A DNA stretch of 64,000 bases from Aulostomus chinensis (Eukaryota > Chordata > Actinopteri > Syngnathiformes > Aulostomidae): positions 3,931,001 through 3,995,000 of the forward strand of contig JBBMOA010000008.1 of NCBI GenBank assembly GCA_037954235.1, in the 5' to 3' direction. Both the position numbers and the translations under genes were made by a program. This document shows positions 1 to 11,869 of the stretch, piece by piece (position 1 is the stretch's first letter; each line of letters begins with the position of its first letter). Under the pieces are notes generated by a model. That model saw only the letters and a list, made by a program, of their open reading frames with translations, did not search any database and was not told the DNA's origin.

Positions 1-737
1 TTTTCTTTATTATGCAACTCAGAACTACAAAGCTGATTCTAAATGCGTCCCAAATGAGTTGAGAAGCATTCACATTCCAATCATAAAACAATTTAAAAAG
101 AGACATGATATGAAATAGTTATAGGAACAGTAATAGCAGTAGTCATAGCAAGAGTAAGAATATTTCCAATAATAATTGCAATAGTATCCGCCTCCTCTCA
201 AGGCTCTTCTCTTCATCTAGCCAGGTCAAGAGAGGGCCATTGCCCGATTTTTTCAAGAGTCTAGACAGTAAAAAGCACAATGAGTATCACATCAGTTGTG
301 GAAGTAGATTAGCGTGATAACACTGACTGACAACACCATGGTGCACCCCTGCCCTTCGAAAAAAAAAAAGTGAAAAAAAAATGAAAAAAGAAATCTTAGA
401 AACACTCACTTGTGTAAATGACCTCAAGTCTGAGACGAAACCAATGTGGGCCATCAGCGACACTCCAGATGTGTGATAGCACGGGATGACACAACTGCAC
501 CGGTCCCTGGAACGTGATGACGCACCAGATGACAGCTTTCAGTGTCAAGTGGACAAATATTGTTGAATTAGTGGGACTTTTTTTTTGTTTTAACGTTTTT
601 CTTTTGTCAATCGATAATTGTGAGTTCCTCTGAACCTTAACGCACATCTGGCGCGCGCAAAACCTCCACGTAAACTCGCAGAGCCAAGCAAGAATCACCT
701 TCTGGTACAGATTTGCGTCTGCTGGTGCAAGATTTCA
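1..737. other. AT-rich noncoding flank, nothing recognised
   Basis: No open reading frame here resembles a protein family I know. An A-rich stretch lies near 360-390. The longest frame (396-698, minus) has no domain signature. It borders the hAT pseudogene that begins at 738 and could include more of the decayed element, but no terminal repeat was found. Confidence 0.4.
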
Positions 738-1335
738 ACAGTGTGCACTGTAATTCACATAAAAGGAGTCATTTGCCTTCTCCTGGATTGGGGCTGAGAC
801 ACCTAAGTGTTTGATGCTCATTACTGATGCTCTGTCCTAGCCTTGTCCCAACAGATGGCTTCTGTATTCCAGGCCGCACCTTTCAAGGCTACAGATAATC
901 ATGTTGGTCAGGCCTGCTGCATTCAATTTATCAGCTTGTTGGAAGTCTAAAAAAGTGTCATGAACAGCTCCATCATAATAATATCTTAGAACAAATGATA
1001 GATGGTCCTTCTTCCTGAGGGCCTTAGTTTCATCACAAAGTACACTGAAGACCAGACTTTCTCTCTCGTTTCCTTGATTATGTAACTGTTCACCACGTCG
1101 GCCAATCAGGATTTCATTTTTGAATGACCTTGTTGAATATTTCGCATTACCGCTTGCATTCTTGTGCTACTGTGTTCAAGGGCTTGTGTTCTGTTATTTC
1201 ATGAAAATTTGTATGTATTTGAGGCTCCTCTTTACTTTCATTTGCCTGGTTATAGCATGAATCATAGAGGAATTGGTTTCCATAACCTTTGATTCTTGAT
1301 GCATACGGAGCAGTGTTGTTCCTCAGGGTGTGCAT
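738..1335 (-). pseudogene. hAT-superfamily transposase remnant (ZMYM1 / DUF4371-like)
   Basis: Reading the minus strand gives a continuous, recognisable transposase stretch. It runs from a weakly conserved upstream part (1335-1150), through NAKYSTRSFKNEILI, then FSVLCDETKALRKKDHLSF (around 1000-1055), VLRYYYDGAVHDTFLDF, LNAAGLTNMI, and finally GQG-stop-DRASVMSIKHLGVSA and YSAHC near 738. The order and spacing fit the catalytic region of hAT transposases of the DUF4371/ZMYM1-like group; the D in CDET is in the place of the first catalytic acidic residue. It is broken by a one-base frameshift near 1150 and an in-frame TAG near 835 where the family normally has Tyr in GQGYDGAS. The family match is from memory of these motifs; the breaks are seen directly. 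Most of the N-terminal zinc-finger part and the C-terminal dimerisation part are absent. This is a dead fragment; no TIRs were identified. Confidence 0.72.
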
Positions 1336-1685
1336 CTGATGGAGCCAAGCCTGGAACTTTTCTAAAATGTTGTGTGCAGTAAAGAAAACAGTTCTAATTC
1401 AAAAATCTAAAAAAAAACTTCATTCCTCTGTCCAAGTCCTGCAGAGTTGTGCTGAACAAGAAAATAATCCCATCAACAAGCAAACCCGAACTTCCTGGTG
1501 CTAAATCATTTCTGCCAACAGGAATTGCTTTTATCATTTGTTGAGCATAAAATTAAAAATCACAAATTTCACTTTGTTTCAACATAGACAGGCTTTAACC
1601 TGCCAATCATGACTGACTGCTTTCTAGTGTTTTGTTTTGTTTTGTTTTTTAATCGGAAACAATTAAATGACTAAATTCTATGTTT
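1336..1685. other. Noncoding spacer
   Basis: AT-rich DNA between the hAT remnant and the first SINE. It may contain further unrecognisable hAT sequence. No gene or RNA seen. Confidence 0.4.
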
Positions 1686-1699
1686 ATGGATCAGCATCA

Positions 1700-2012
1700 A
1701 CGGTGGTGCAGTGGTCTGCACTGTCACCTTGCAAGAAGGTTCCAGGTTCGAGCCCCGGCTGGAGCACGGGGTCTTTCTGGGTGAGTCTCCATGTTCTCCC
1801 TGTTCCTGCTGGGTTCTCTCTGGTACTCCAGCTTCCTCCACAGTCCAAAGACATCAAGAGGGGACGAGGCTGATTGATACTCTAAATTGACCGTAGGCGT
1901 GGCTGGGAGAGCCAATGGTTGTCTGTCTATGTGTTGGCCCTGTGATGGACTGGTGACCTGTCCAGGGTGAACCCCGCCTTTTGCCTGAAAGCTGCTGGGA
2001 CAGACTGGATGG
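1700..2012 (+). mobile_element. tRNA-derived fish SINE, forward, with target-site duplications
   Basis: The head carries a pol III A-box-like GGTGGTGCAGTGG and a B-box-like GGTTCGAGCCCC, as in tRNA-derived SINEs. The body has the shared core (cttcctccacagtccaaag and gttggccctgtgatggactg) seen in the other copies of this window. It ends in a GGAT-type tail. A 14-bp direct repeat ATGGATCAGCATCA flanks it at 1686-1699 and 2013-2026, the first bases of the right copy merging with the tail. The tail segment found in other copies (GGATAAGCGGAAGAAAATGG) is deleted here. Length and TSD show a complete 5' end. Confidence 0.88.
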
Positions 2013-2026
2013 ATGGATCAGCATCA

Positions 2027-4354
2027 CTGACACCATGATGTGGGAGACATCTCGGGTTTTATTTCCTGGAGAATGCAGTTAAAAACTGGAATCTCTAAGT
2101 CTTAGCTCACTGTGACATTACCAGTGATGATTCACTGCACAGCACCGTGTAGCAACTCAGAAGAACTATTCATTCTCACAACTTGTACAGCAAGTTAGGA
2201 GTTAAATTGATGTTAGCTTTGTTGTTAATGGAGACAGACAGCGAGGAGGCTCAACCAAAGAGGAAGAAAACGGGTTTGAATTTGTGATTTTGTGTTTCCT
2301 CAAAGAACACATCCTTTGATTTGATCACAGAGCTGTTTTCATCTTATCTCACTGATCACATCCTTCTGATGTGATTCCTAATAAACATAAAAAGCAATGT
2401 GAAACAGCAAAATAGACAAATACATATTTCTGTTGGATCACGAGTGCGGTTCCCCAGAGTATATTTTTAAAGAATTTCTCCCAAGCACAATGAAAAATAT
2501 CTCCCTGCCAAGTTTGAGACCCCACCACTTTCCAAATCCAACCTACACCCTTGGATTTAACCTTCGTTCTGTGAGTGTGAGCCTGCTCTTTGTGTCGGAA
2601 AAATGAGGGGAAAATTCCATCTTCTACAGTTCAGTAGCTGTCTAAGTGGTTCCATGAAGACTATAAAGCACCCTACACCAATTAAGCCTATGAATCATCT
2701 TCTTCAGCAAACGACAACCTCAGCTCTTCCTCCTTTTTCTTTTCATCAACAAGAAAAATATTTCACCAACACGCTGAGGCTGATAAGTGCTGCATCCAAA
2801 AATAATTTTGCAACCATCTCAATATGATTCAGCGCCTGCTGCAAGATATTAAATTTGTGTCAACGTTCAATCACACATTGTTGCATTTTTAGACCCTAAA
2901 AGGATGGGGAAGATGAGAAACACGATCCAAATTAAACGATATAGCACTGATGGGGGCTTCAACCTGTAGGCCTACAGATGTCTTTCTTCTCAAAAATAAT
3001 AACCTCATATCTTCTAGAAAGTTTCTGACGAAGACACTCACTCATCTTCTTCTGTTAGCGCACGCAGAAAAAAATAATTCATTTTCCTTTCTCATTGCAA
3101 TCAGCACTCTAAACAGCACAGGGGTCAATGGGTAAGAAAATAAGACTGAGATAATAATGACGTCTCTTAACAAGTACCTGACTGGAGCACCAATGAAGGT
3201 CTTTTCAGCTGTGCCAGTGGAGACGTCTCTCTCCAGCAGGCTGCCCTCGCTGCCACCTTTAGATCAATGAAGGACAGTGGTTGGATCTTATTAGAAAGAA
3301 GATAATTGCTTCACTTTTCTCTGGTCTTTCCCTTTTGATCTCTTGCTTGATGCCACATCAATTTTCACATGTCAGTATCACCGCACTTTCTCCTTCTGTT
3401 GCAGAGGAATGTCTATCATTCTTTTTTTATGTTGCCAGAACGGTTTTATGTAAATTTTTGCATCAGAAAAATACAGCTTCACAGTCATGTAACAACCTGT
3501 ACTCAGTAAATGCTGAATGGACAGAAGAAATGGAAATACGCCTTACACATATATGTCCATACACAGATATTTGTATATTTTTTCATGACCATATACACAC
3601 ATGAAGAAACCAATGTAACAACACCCTCCAGAAAAACCATAGATGCTCCTCCTGCTTTCACAAGTGGTAATCTTTACATATACATGTGTTAATTTGCTTC
3701 CAACAGATGTAATTCTGCTTTAACAGAATTGGTCGTTCATCTGATCATCTGTTGAATCTAAGTCCTAAACAAAAGTAATGAGGGGTCTTCATCTACTCTC
3801 AAATACATGCTCTTTAGCCTTTAATTTGTACATTATCCTTTCCAATGGGATGCCCAATAACATCTGTCTTATCCAGTGAGTACTTGGTCTGTGAGTGGAT
3901 TTCCATAGCAGTGCAATACATTTTTTGGTGTACGGTAAGATGAGATCTACAAATGCTTGTTCGTTTTTGTTACAGTCAAGTTTTTCTGGATAAAGGCACA
4001 ATAAAAAAAGCTTAGGGTGGAGTAAGATTATATTATTAGTAAGATTATCACAGCTCTCACCTCCTCCCTAAAAGGTTTGAATGCATCTACATTGCCAAAT
4101 ACAGGGAAACCATGTTGCTGCAGTCTCCGTACATTTGAACACGTCTGGTATGTTTTTATTGTATCAATATAAATCCACTGGCGTCATGTACGTCCGCATT
4201 AACAACTTCTGTTGTATAGTTCGAGACGTGTATGTGTTGATATTTTATGAGCAGTACCACATGCAACTTTTCAATCTCCTTCCAAAATTTCAGTTTGTAA
4301 ATTTTCTTTCCAGGCATTTAGTTTGTACTGTGAATCTTCGAGTGTGTGGAACTG
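2027..4354. other. Noncoding, no recognisable gene or repeat
   Basis: AT-rich sequence with only short chance reading frames (for example 3281-3604, plus), none with domain features. A small hairpin ATTCTG/CAGAAT lies near 3712-3729. Confidence 0.4.
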
Positions 4355-4363
4355 GAAGTCCAT

Positions 4364-4742
4364 CCATCCATCATCATCTTCCGCTTATTTACTTACTAGT
4401 AAGGGTCGCGGGGGGGCTGGAGCCTATCCAAGCATCTACGGGCGAGAGGCGGGGTTCACCCTGGACAGGTCACCAGTCCATCGCAGGGCCAACATAGAGA
4501 GACGAACAACCATTCACACTCACATTCATACCTACGGTCAATTTACGGTCAAAACCTCATCCCCAAATTGATGTCTTTGGATGGTGGGAGGAAGCTGGAG
4601 TACCAGAGAGAACCCTCACAGGAACAGGGAGAACATGGAGACTCCACACAGAAAGATCCCACGCCCGAGCCGGGACTTGAACCCGGAACCTTCTTGCTGT
4701 GAGGCCACAGTGCTAACCACTGCACCACCGTGCAGCCCTCCA
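4364..4742 (-). mobile_element. tRNA-derived fish SINE, reverse
   Basis: Reverse complement of the same SINE. The CCATCCATCC tail lies on the left, then the core (gcggggttcaccctggacag, ccagtccatcgcagggcc), and the tRNA-like head on the right (B-box GGTTCAAGTCCCGG in antisense near 4665-4690; antisense of the GGTGGTGCAGTGG head near 4720-4732). A short direct repeat GAAGTCCAT at 4355-4363 and 4743-4751 is the likely target-site duplication. About 380 bp, apparently full length. Confidence 0.88.
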
Positions 4743-4751
4743 GAAGTCCAT

Positions 4752-5028
4752 AATTCTACATAATTCTATAAATCTTAATCGAGGGGAGAAAAAAAAAAAG
4801 TCATTGAAATTGTCTCAAAAATGGTGGCCAGTCCAACTAGCATAGCCTCTGGCATGTGCTCTGAACACATTTCTCTCTCAAAGGGTTTCAAAGACCTTTC
4901 GATCCAACTTAGGACCCTTTCACAGGCGCCAAACAACAGTTCTAACCTTCAGGTGACCTCTGCTCAGAATTAGTGTTTGCTTGCAGTTGTGAGTCTATCC
5001 CTTTCTTTCTCTGTCTGTCCTGATACAG
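4752..5028. other. Spacer with polypyrimidine tract before candidate exon
   Basis: Ends in a C/T-rich run (4995-5020) leading to TGATACAG, which looks like a 3' splice site for the candidate exon. An A-run lies at 4789-4799. Confidence 0.35.
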
Positions 5029-5159
5029 AAGGAACCGCAGCTAATGAAGCAGCAGGCGGAGGAAACAAGACAGCACACTGACAGCCAGAAGGCAGAGGAA
5101 CAAAACTCACGATCATGGCTGACGCTGAGGCGATCCGACAGAAGAAACAACTGGACCAG
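5029..5159 (+). CDS. Candidate host exon with start codon and splice donor (unidentified gene)
   Basis: A T/C-rich tract followed by CAG at 5026-5028 would be a 3' splice site. A strong donor CAG|GTAAAG lies at 5157-5165. Between them is a 131-bp segment with ATG at 5115 in a good initiation context (A at -3, G at +4), giving MADAEAIRQKKQLDQ up to the donor, phase 0. The residues are charged and helix/coiled-coil-prone. That combination (acceptor, Kozak ATG, donor in the right order) is what a first coding exon with a 5' UTR exon upstream would look like. I do not recognise the protein and no partner exon was found in the window, so an intron of a long gene is possible. Splice-like signals also occur by chance, so this is tentative. 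Confidence 0.33.
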
Positions 5160-5201
5160 GTAAAGAAACAGCATGAGAGAGGTACGGAGATATTGAGACA
5201 T

Positions 5202-5203
<2 letters not shown>

Positions 5204-5236
<33 letters not shown>
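5204..5236. repeat. (AG)n microsatellite
   Basis: About 16 AG units, 45 bp downstream of the putative splice donor at 5160. Confidence 0.9.
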
Positions 5237-5239
<3 letters not shown>

Positions 5240-6061
5240 GAAGTAAGTGAGGACTGTATGAGAGATGGAGGGAAAGAAAGAGGTTTGTTAAAGGGGACTT
5301 TGCTTGCTTCAGTGAGCCGCTATACTGATTGCTACAGGGATGAAAGAGCCCAAGTCTGGGTCCACTCCAAGCTCATTAGACACAGAGCCAGCCTCTCCCA
5401 CAACAGGCTAAAGGCCTCTAGGCCCTTGCTAACACTGCACCAAGTAAAACAGCCATCTGAGCGCAGCTCTAGTTGTGACACACTGGGAGGAGCATAAGCT
5501 AAGAAGAACAGTGTCAACAGGTGACCAAGCTGCTCCAACACAACAGCTGAAGTGATGCATTCGGATCCATCCCTGCAGCGGCGCTGGTGACGGACTCTTC
5601 CATCAGCAAGTACAACTGTCATGATGTAATCTTTTTAAACTTAGCCAGCAATGATTGTGTTGATGAGGCAATTCATTTTCCTTTCCTGAGGGGTGAATCA
5701 CTGTTTAACAGGGTAATGTCTCTTGACTCGATACACAGCAGCAGCAGCAGCGATCCAGACACACATCCAGACTCTATAGTTTTACCAGAGACCTTTTAGT
5801 GTCCTTCACCCTTCGAACCTGAAGCAATCATTTTTTTGATACCTGAAGCTCCAGTTAAAACCATCGTCAGACACTTTTCACCAATTTGTCTGTGAATGCC
5901 ATGGAGTGTGTCAAGGTTGTGGTTTCATGTGGACACGTGTTGAACAGGATATATGTGTCTCCTGTTCCAAGATTTTGGTTTTTCCTGCTCTGTACAAATA
6001 CAGATGTAATGCGGCACTTTAGCATACACTTAAGCTATTTTACTTTCTATTGCACTGTGTA
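5240..6061. other. Noncoding, no recognisable gene
   Basis: Several overlapping short frames on both strands (5258-5497 plus, 5332-5622 minus) lack family features. A short AGC repeat lies at 5740-5751. Confidence 0.35.
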
Positions 6062-6174
6062 TCTGCGATGGACGTCCAGGGTGAAGCCCGCCTCTCGCCC
6101 AAAGGCAGCTGGGATAGACTCCAGCACCCAAGTGACCCTTAATGAAAAAGTGGTAGAAAGTGGATGGATGGATG
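6062..6174 (+). mobile_element. SINE 3' fragment, forward
   Basis: Only the 3' third of the SINE is present: gcgatggac, a partly deleted ccagggtgaagcccgcctct, gctgggatagactccagc, and a GGTAGAAAGTGGATGGATGG tail. 5' truncated, as is common for LINE-mobilised copies. Confidence 0.8.
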
Positions 6175-8960
6175 TGTTGCGTACGCCGCTGTGTAGGCGG
6201 CTGTAATTATCATATCCAGAAGTGGATCTGATGTCATGCATATCTTATTGTCAGGTTGAATCCGGTGCACCCATCTTCCCATTACATGGAAATAACTGTT
6301 ATCTTTTCACACTGTTCTATTCATAAACTAAATGCATTGAACTAAATGGCAGTCGTGTTCAAGAAGGCAGATGTAAGTTCCAAGAAATGGACAGACAAAT
6401 ATTCCAGTGTACGTTAAATCAAATTCTTGATTTTTTTTTTAGAGCTGAACGCTCGCTATGTGCTGTACAGTGTACAGTGTGTACAAAACACTGCTGTGAA
6501 CACACTACAATAGAATTTAAAGGTACCCCCATCGGTCAAAACATTAAAGCTACTGACAGGTTTAGTGTCAAATACAATCCAACAGCCCCGCAATAAATCC
6601 TCCCATCATGAGGATTATAGTGAGCAGTTTTTATTGAGTCTATTTGAGAGCTGCTGATTTATTTGGAAGTCACTTTGAGGAGTTCAGCTGAGAGGCGATC
6701 TCGATGCTTTGTCCAGCCTGTTACTATAAATTAATTAAGCTGAAAAAATATTAGGAATACCGCTCAACTAAATGCAACAGCGCCTCTGATTTCGGAAGAA
6801 GTTTTTCTTCTTGAGGGGTTGAGCTTTGGTAGTGAATGCATGCAGTACGTACCCTTAACAGACTTTAACCTTTTGACCTTTTAATTGCGGCCCATGGGGA
6901 TAAATAAAGTTTTCTGGATCTGGATCTGAATCGCTATGTTGCAATGGCAGATTTGATGGTAATAATAAAATCTTGATGTCATTGTGTCGGCTCAGTCATC
7001 CGTACATATCCGGGCATAACCAGAGTGTACAATCAAATTTAATGACCATGTGCAGACTTAACAAATCACACACAGCATCCATACACAAACTAGAACCCTG
7101 AAACCCCTCCTGAAACAGCATTCAGTCCCGACACGGACTCACGCGCAGGTGAGGCAACACGACTACTAATATTACTACGAATACTGGGCAAGTGTTTTTT
7201 TGGTTCCCACTGTGAATTTAATTTTGTGATTCAAAAACAAATTTGTTTTGGTGAGAACGGATTAAAAGAGGATTAGAAAACATGCTGTGGGCCTTAATGT
7301 GAAAAGGTATCATGTCCTCTCTATCTGTCAGTTCTCATTTCCAACATGTCTGCTTCTTGTGTCTTGACCGTGGTGCTGTATTTACTGAACAGAGCCACTG
7401 TACAGGCAATATGATCCAATTTGTGTGAGGACAAAAGTAGCTGAAGGCTGTTTTTTGTTATTTGGGGACAGAAGTGACTGAGGGCTTCTGTGGGGATTGA
7501 GGAGTGTCACTTTATCAGATCCTGCGGCATGTTATGTCAGTGATGCTTGATTTGAATCCTGCATGTGTTCTTCTCTTGCTCACACAGATTGTTGTGCTTC
7601 AAGGACATCTAGGCTTTATGTTTCTTCATTTTTGGGAAATAATGATAAGTGAGTACTAGGTATGACATTCCGTGTTGCATTACATTTTGATTGAAAACTT
7701 AAATATGTACCTTTGGTCAGGTAATATTTGTTATTCATTTATTCGAAACGTTAACACTCCAACACGAGCACTTCAGATGTTACTGCTCTTTTGATCGGAA
7801 GCGTGACTTTCATGCCTTGTAATTAAGTCATTTCCTGTGTCGAGCAATTTCATTTGACAGTAATTATGGATAAGATATAGTTCAAAAGATTAATTGCAAT
7901 TATATGGTGCTCAAGTGCATCTTAGGGAGACTCGGTGCACAGCAGGGCTCCTAAACATCCAGAAGTCTCAGTATGTCAGAGGAAGAGTGGAATCTGACAC
8001 ACAGGAAACATATTTTTAATGGACTCATTATAGAATGATGAATGACCTGCATCATGCAGCCGATATCGATGTTTCCTGCAGTGTTTACATCTGCGCTTGC
8101 TTACAGTCTTTTGTCGTTTGCATTTTATTCAGTTTTAATTCAGAGTAGCGGGTGAGTTACTTGAGTTCCCTTCAGAGATGAATAGGTGTTTTCTGTTTGC
8201 AATTATTAAATATTGCTATTTTGAATAATATTCGCCTCTCCGATTTAATTAAGGCTGAACCTTTGGCACGAGTTGCAACAATAACATGACGTGAGCCTGC
8301 AGCTGTGTGTAGGAAGTTACACGTTAACTCCTCAACATGGACACATACATAACACTGATATTTCCAGAGTGAGTGGAAATGGTGCTGTTTTCTTCACCAC
8401 ACACTTAGCATCCGTTTGAGCTGACACTGGGAGACTTTCTAAAGCTGTGTTTCTATTGTTTCTCTAGCATGTCTATAAGTTACTCCATGACCTGGCCAAA
8501 ATATATCCCAGTTTCTTGCGGAGTACACACGTCTAGATCTCTCAGATCTGCAGAGACTTGTCAGTTCGTGGTAGAAAAACTTCAAATGTTGTGAAGTGCT
8601 TCATGCTGCCGACAGTTAGAGTCAGCTCCTTTTGGAGAAATGACGTGCCCCGCGAGTTTCTTTTTAAATTTTTTTTTTTTTTTAATTTCTAAGACTCCAC
8701 ATAGATTTTTCCTCAGCTTTTATTGCTTCTACCAAAGACGTCATTTGGTGTCTGGCATCTGTCTCTTTGTCATTAGGGAGAAAACTAAAAATAATTCATG
8801 GATAGATTTAAGTTCAAGTTGAATAAAGATGGTTTATTTTACAAGGCACAATCTTATGGAGGCTAAATGTACTTGTATTTTCTATTCTATAAATTCCTGC
8901 ACTTTTATTGTTTTTTTTGTTTGTTTTGCTTTTTGTTATCTTTTCTGTAAAACATTTTGT
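6175..8960. other. Noncoding; one short LINE-tail-like scrap
   Basis: No coding exon seen. A motif ggggataaataaagttttc at about 6896-6914, followed by tctggatctggatctg, resembles the simple-repeat 3' ends of fish LINEs but is too short to assign. The rest looks single copy; 7810-7920 is AT-rich with TAATTA/ATTA motifs. Confidence 0.35.
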
Positions 8961-9010
8961 ATGACTTTTGAGTATGATCTGGTGCTATAAAAATAAACTT
9001 GCCTTTCCTC
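8961..9010 (+). mobile_element. L2-like LINE/SINE 3' tail scrap
   Basis: Contains ggtgctataaaaataaactt followed by gccttt, closely matching the unit at 10113-10169 (ggtgctatacaaataaattt). This tail type is common at 3' ends of fish L2-like elements. Assignment is by resemblance only. Confidence 0.4.
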
Positions 9011-9215
9011 ATAAAGTTGATCGCCAAAGCTCCACACTCATTTTTTTGTTAACTCTCCCAAAATCAAAATTTTGGTGTGGTGGGATTGTTTATTTAAAGT
9101 TCATTAATATCAAATGTATTCAATTTCATCAATTTAATATGAACCACAGGCACTTCCTTCGGGTCACAAGGAAGACCTTAATAGGTTGGATGAATAGATT
9201 AGACACATACAGGCA

Positions 9216-9218
<3 letters not shown>

Positions 9219-9272
<54 letters not shown>
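9219..9272. repeat. (CA)n microsatellite
   Basis: About 26 uninterrupted CA units. Confidence 0.95.
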
Positions 9273-9275
<3 letters not shown>

Positions 9276-9895
9276 TTTTCTGGATAGATTTGATTAGAGG
9301 GATTAGTGTCAGTATTTATTCCCCACAAGTGTTATGAGTCAGTCATTCATACCTAAAGAAAAAACTTAGAATAACAGCTCTGCTCTGATCACATTTTTCC
9401 AAATGTAATTAGTATTTTACTAATTAATTATGCATCATTTCACCACCTGTGACCGATCTGCTATTAATCAGTTTTAATCAGTTTAATCAGTAATCTGCAA
9501 TTAATCAGTTTTTAATTTTTATGACCCCATTAGCCTGAAGCCATACTTGTCCACATACACACTAAGTAAGCGTCTGACACTTTCACAATAAAACAAACAA
9601 TCAAACAAAAAAAAAAACAAAACAATGGCAATGTACGGAAATATGTATAAATGTATGTTTTATTTAATATATCCACAAGGTTAGCTGGCTAGTAGTAACA
9701 AGCTGGCATCTGTTTCAGTCTAACGACTAATAAAAAGTGATGCCATTTCACCCCCATTAGTGCTCACTCTGTTGTATTTAACTGATTCAGAATTTAGGAG
9801 ATCCCACCCGCAGGCTCTGTGGCTACGAAAGAATGGTATGTCGAATTTGGCACTGGAACATTTTAGTTCTAAAGCTTAAAAATAGTAACTATCCA
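9273..9895. other. Noncoding spacer
   Basis: AT-rich, with a tandem-like run of aatcagtttt units at about 9464-9515. No gene seen. Confidence 0.35.
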
Positions 9896-10110
9896 TATCC
9901 ATCCATTTTCTATACTGCAGGGGGGCTGGAGCCTATCCCAGCTGAAATTGGGCGAGAGGCGGGGTTCACACTGGACAGTCACCAGTCCATCGCAGGGCCG
10001 TCAGGAGCAATTAGGGGTTCAGAATCTTAGTCAAGGATACTTGGACATGGTCACCGGGGGGGAAGCAAAAATCGAACTAGCGACCCTCTGGTTGTTTGAC
10101 TGAAAGCACT
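9896..10110 (-). mobile_element. SINE variant, reverse
   Basis: Left end has the CATCCATTTTC tail, then ctggagcctatcccagct, gcgagaggcggggttcacac and accagtccatcgcagggcc as in the other copies. The 5' half differs: gtcaggagcaattaggggtt and an antisense B-box (aaaaatcgaactagcgaccc). The same alternative head occurs at 36143-36320. So two SINE subfamilies share a 3' half and differ in their tRNA-like head. This copy is diverged and lacks clear TSDs. Confidence 0.7.
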
Positions 10111-10112
10111 AT

Positions 10113-10169
10113 GAATTGCCCTGTGTATGAATGGTGCTATACAAATAAATTTGCCTTTGCCTTGCCTTG
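10113..10169 (+). mobile_element. L2-like 3' tail scrap
   Basis: tgtgtatgaatggtgctata then caaataaatttgcctttgcc and a TTGCC repeat. Same tail type as at 8961. It sits directly before a fragment of LINE reverse transcriptase (10200-10275). Confidence 0.45.
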
Positions 10170-10199
10170 ACAGCCACCCCACCTCTGAGCTATGCCACC

Positions 10200-10275
10200 T
10201 CTGTGTTTATACTTTGGGGTCCCACAGGGCTCAATCTTTGGTCCTAGTTTTATTCAATTTATATATGTTTCAGCC
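10200..10275 (+). pseudogene. LINE reverse transcriptase scrap (L2/CR1/Rex1-like)
   Basis: One plus frame reads FGVPQGSIFGP and, after a one-base shift, VLFNLYM. This is the signature GVPQGSxLGPxLFxLYM of reverse transcriptases in the L2/CR1/Rex1 group of non-LTR retrotransposons (family motif from memory). Only about 25 codons survive. The frameshift is near 10243. It is a decayed fragment with no ends recognised. Confidence 0.6.
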
Positions 10276-11858
10276 TGGCTGCATTGAGGACAAAAATAAG
10301 ATACTGGAAGCAAAAATATTGCACTAAAAATATCCAGCCTCTTCTTCATGTCTTCAAACCCATAAACTAACTGACGATATTAACACCATGGATGGCAGCA
10401 GAAAACCTAAGATTCTGTTTATGAGAGTGAGAGCCCAGGAACAGTTGACTGGTAAGTACTTGTGGTCCAGGGTTCCCATTTGTGTCACAGAACTGAGGAT
10501 AGAATTCTGCAAAAAAGACAAAAAAGACAAAAAAAGACAAAAGTGGCAATTCAGACAGTTTTCCTTTTTCTAAGTCCCAGGCTGAGAGAACTGTGCTCAT
10601 GTGAGTCAGCCTCATATCCTGCTGTCGATATGCCCCCATTCAACCATAAATGATCAATAGAAAGCCTCTCGTGAATGATGAGTGGTCAGTTGTTCTTTCA
10701 GTGAATCTTGGCAACAGCTGAGAGGAAGACCAACAAAAGGCATTTTTCAGAGACTCATATTAGTGTGCTTGTGTTAGGGGCTGGAAAACACATTTGGTGA
10801 CCACAGCAACAGGGCCAGAGATAAAGGGACTGCATTGACTGCTCATATCAATAATGCTATCCAGGTATTATGCACCTAAAGATGCCCTGAAGGGGCTTTG
10901 CCGAGGAAGGTAAACATTATAATGGCCTATTATTAATCACGCCAAACACACGTGTGTTGGCTAACTCCTGCCGGTCACAGACAGGAACCCTGAGAGCTGC
11001 TTAATACTTGCAGTTTGACTGTGATATGTGACTCTATTGCATTGGTCTTGGCTCCATTTCTACTCCCAGTTTGTAAATTGTCTTGTACCCAGAGCATTTT
11101 CTAAGCTGTCAGCGTTGTTGTACCTGAACTCAGGACAGTTCACCCCTGGATCTCGCTGCCATGCTGGTTTCTTTTCAGCTGAACACCTTTCTCTTGAGTC
11201 AAACATTTTCTTCAGTGTTAAACTGTCTTTACACAGGAGGATTATATGACTGTAATAAAGTTACACATGGATGGATGTTCTGTGTGTGCATCTTGATGTC
11301 CAGTTTCATCAATGTTCCTCCGCGCGTGCATCTTCACTCGTCCTCCAGCACATGCAGCTTGACTTTCTGATACATTTTTCAACTCAACAAAAACAGTTGG
11401 GTTTGGAAAAGGTAAAGATTTGGGATTAAATGAACGCTGTTTTGACGGAGAGCGGAAGGCAACACTCACCACTGGTGACACATAATCAATAGCCTCATGC
11501 TGCAGCTGCACAGTAAAAATGACCATATCCATCCACATATGCCGTCACAACATTAAACTGCAGCGACAGCTTCTGCATGAGTATCGCCTCCAACATTAGC
11601 CTCCTCAGTAGCCTGGGACATGACTCGATGTCTCCATGCATCCATCCACTCATTCCTCTCTTCAGACTTTCTATCGCTTTTTTAACGTGACTTCCTATTT
11701 TCATGTGACCTTGTTCATGATCGGCTCATTCTTCTGGGGAGGATGGATTTCTGTAAAGCCCTTAGAACTCATTTTTATGATGGAGCAATGCAAACTAAAT
11801 TGAGTGTACAAAATAAAAAGTGTACAAAAGCATTATTTAAAAAAAACAAACATTTGAA
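10276..11858. other. Noncoding, no recognisable gene
   Basis: Contains a small imperfect repeat of aaaaaagac units at 10509-10543. The short frames on both strands have no family features. Confidence 0.35.
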
Positions 11859-11869
11859 ATCATTTATTA

